Source: Candidatus Obscuribacterales bacterium
Lineage (GTDB): Bacteria; Cyanobacteriota; Vampirovibrionia; Obscuribacterales; Obscuribacteraceae
DNA length: 6,448 bases
Direction: 5' to 3'
Assembly (NCBI GenBank): GCA_021732245.1
Contig: JAKFVJ010000009.1
Span: forward strand, 1-6,448
Below the pieces are notes generated by a model. It was given only the letters and a program-made list of their open reading frames with translations. It had not been told where the DNA came from and searched no databases. Below are positions 5,677 through 6,448 of this stretch, piece by piece. The position numbers were made by a program, and so were the translations under genes. Positions within the stretch are counted from its first letter, which is position 1. Each line of letters starts with the position of its first letter.

Positions 5677-6448
5677 CTTTTCTGTACTTGTCTAATTGAT
5701 GTTCGTCTTCGGAGTTGCGTCCCTTAAGTCGGTCTTCTACTCGACGTGCAGCTTCGACTGCTGTGCGCAATCTGTGTGAAGCATCACTGTCTCTGTCTAG
5801 GAACGAACTTATGTCGCCATTTCCTAAGTCGACCAGTTCGAGATAGGTCGTTTGCAGTGCACACTCAATCTCGTTGACTTGGGCAAGCAGCTCGAGCTGT
5901 AGGTCTTGCCTTTTGTTGTAGAGATCGAGTCGGCGAGTGTGTGAGGCAATCTGTTGCTCAAGGGTCTTAGCTTTTGTGCTTCCTTCCTTGGCCTTCGATA
6001 GCTCTTCTTTCCACTCTTCAACCTCGCGTTCCAATGCCTTGATGTTGAAAGCGCTCAATGCTTTGGTTACATCAAGTGCTTTTTCCAGAACCGAAACTCC
6101 TTGCTTGTAAGTGTCTGCTGCAAGAAGTTGAAATTGTTCAACCGTTGCAATTGACCTTTTCGCAAGTTTCTCCTGGAAGTAATCCAGGAGAGGTTGATAT
6201 GCCGCGTTTAGTTCGTTGGCCTCTGCAACTCCTGACGCAAACTTCACCTTTTTGCACTCAAGCATCAGTTGCTGCAACTCCTGTTCTTCATATAGTCGGC
6301 GTTGTTGGCGAAGATCAGCATAGCGTTGCGCTACCTTTTCTTCGCCTTTGAGCACGTAGTTGTAATACCACGAACCGCCGCTAGCAATGAGACCAACTGT
6401 TGCCAGTCCTGCTGTCAGAGGGAGAGTAGCTGGAATGAATACCTGTCT
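5654..6448 (-). CDS. Membrane-anchored coiled-coil protein, unrecognised family (N-terminus beyond window)
   Basis: The reading frame is open from the right edge and gives 264 residues to the TAA at 5656-5654; the true start is outside. GTG at 6355 is in frame but is not a credible start, because the frame continues upstream into a clear hydrophobic segment (visible residues 3-25, VFIPATLPLTAGLATVGLIA and a few more), then WYYNYVLKGEEK. The rest is long, charged and helical, with heptad patterns at about 35-60 and 135-190, and ends in DKYRKAARREQQ. One membrane helix followed by a coiled coil suggests an anchored scaffold; the basic residues after the helix favour a cytoplasmic coiled coil. 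I do not recognise the family. It lies 94 bases upstream of the PspA-like gene on the same strand, and the shared DKYRKAAR motif argues that the two work with a common partner. Confidence 0.8.
   Translation of the reverse strand, partial: RQVFIPATLPLTAGLATVGLIASGGSWYYNYVLKGEEKVAQRYADLRQQRRLYEEQELQQLMLECKKVKFASGVAEANELNAAYQPLLDYFQEKLAKRSIATVEQFQLLAADTYKQGVSVLEKALDVTKALSAFNIKALEREVEEWKEELSKAKEGSTKAKTLEQQIASHTRRLDLYNKRQDLQLELLAQVNEIECALQTTYLELVDLGNGDISSFLDRDSDASHRLRTAVEAARRVEDRLKGRNSEDEHQLDKYRKAARREQQ

Noticed and set aside
6353..6355. GTG start for the membrane coiled-coil protein
   Set aside because: The frame continues upstream to the window edge through a clear transmembrane segment, so this GTG is an internal valine codon.

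Overview
The window is a compact bacterial gene block in which every supported gene lies on the minus strand, so transcription runs from the right edge to the left edge. It holds four complete genes and two cut by the window ends, with no gene-free stretch longer than about 160 bases. Base composition is roughly balanced. The lipoprotein signal peptide, the clear Shine-Dalgarno sites and the GTG start are bacterial. An interspersed GGATCTCA-armed inverted repeat of a kind seen in several environmental phyla is present. The phylum cannot be fixed from this sequence; a non-proteobacterial environmental lineage (for example the non-photosynthetic sisters of Cyanobacteria) is only a guess.

In transcription order: (1) a membrane-anchored coiled-coil protein whose N-terminus lies beyond the right edge (5654-6448); (2) a PspA/IM30-like coiled-coil protein of the bacterial ESCRT-III superfamily (4729-5559); (3) a 157-base gap with a REP-like inverted repeat and a perfect 26-bp palindrome; (4) a substrate-binding lipoprotein resembling the urea/guanidine-carboxylase-associated branch of the NitT/TauT importers (3453-4571); (5) a 107-base gap with a 12-bp hairpin, enclosed by a long-range inverted repeat that reaches into the next gene; (6) the matching permease (2488-3345); (7) the importer ATPase, starting at GTG and carrying an unusual insertion (1503-2477); (8) a tandem AAA+ ATPase of the classical clade, whose start codon lies inside the importer ATPase gene and whose C-terminus lies beyond the left edge (1-1513).

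Two sets of proteins appear to be tied together. Genes 4, 6 and 7 form a complete binding-protein-dependent importer. The coiled-coil protein, the PspA-like protein and the AAA+ ATPase look like a membrane-remodelling set: an ESCRT-III-type filament protein, a membrane partner and an ATPase of the same broad clade as Vps4. The best single clue is an identical octapeptide, DKYRKAAR, near the C-termini of the two coiled-coil proteins, encoded with different codons. It could be a shared docking motif for the AAA+ ATPase or for a common partner. That an importer sits between filament proteins and ATPase, with the AAA+ gene overlapping the importer ATPase gene, suggests one functional module in which the transporter and the membrane-remodelling machine work together. 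This is inference from gene order and motifs; the substrate and physiological role are unknown.
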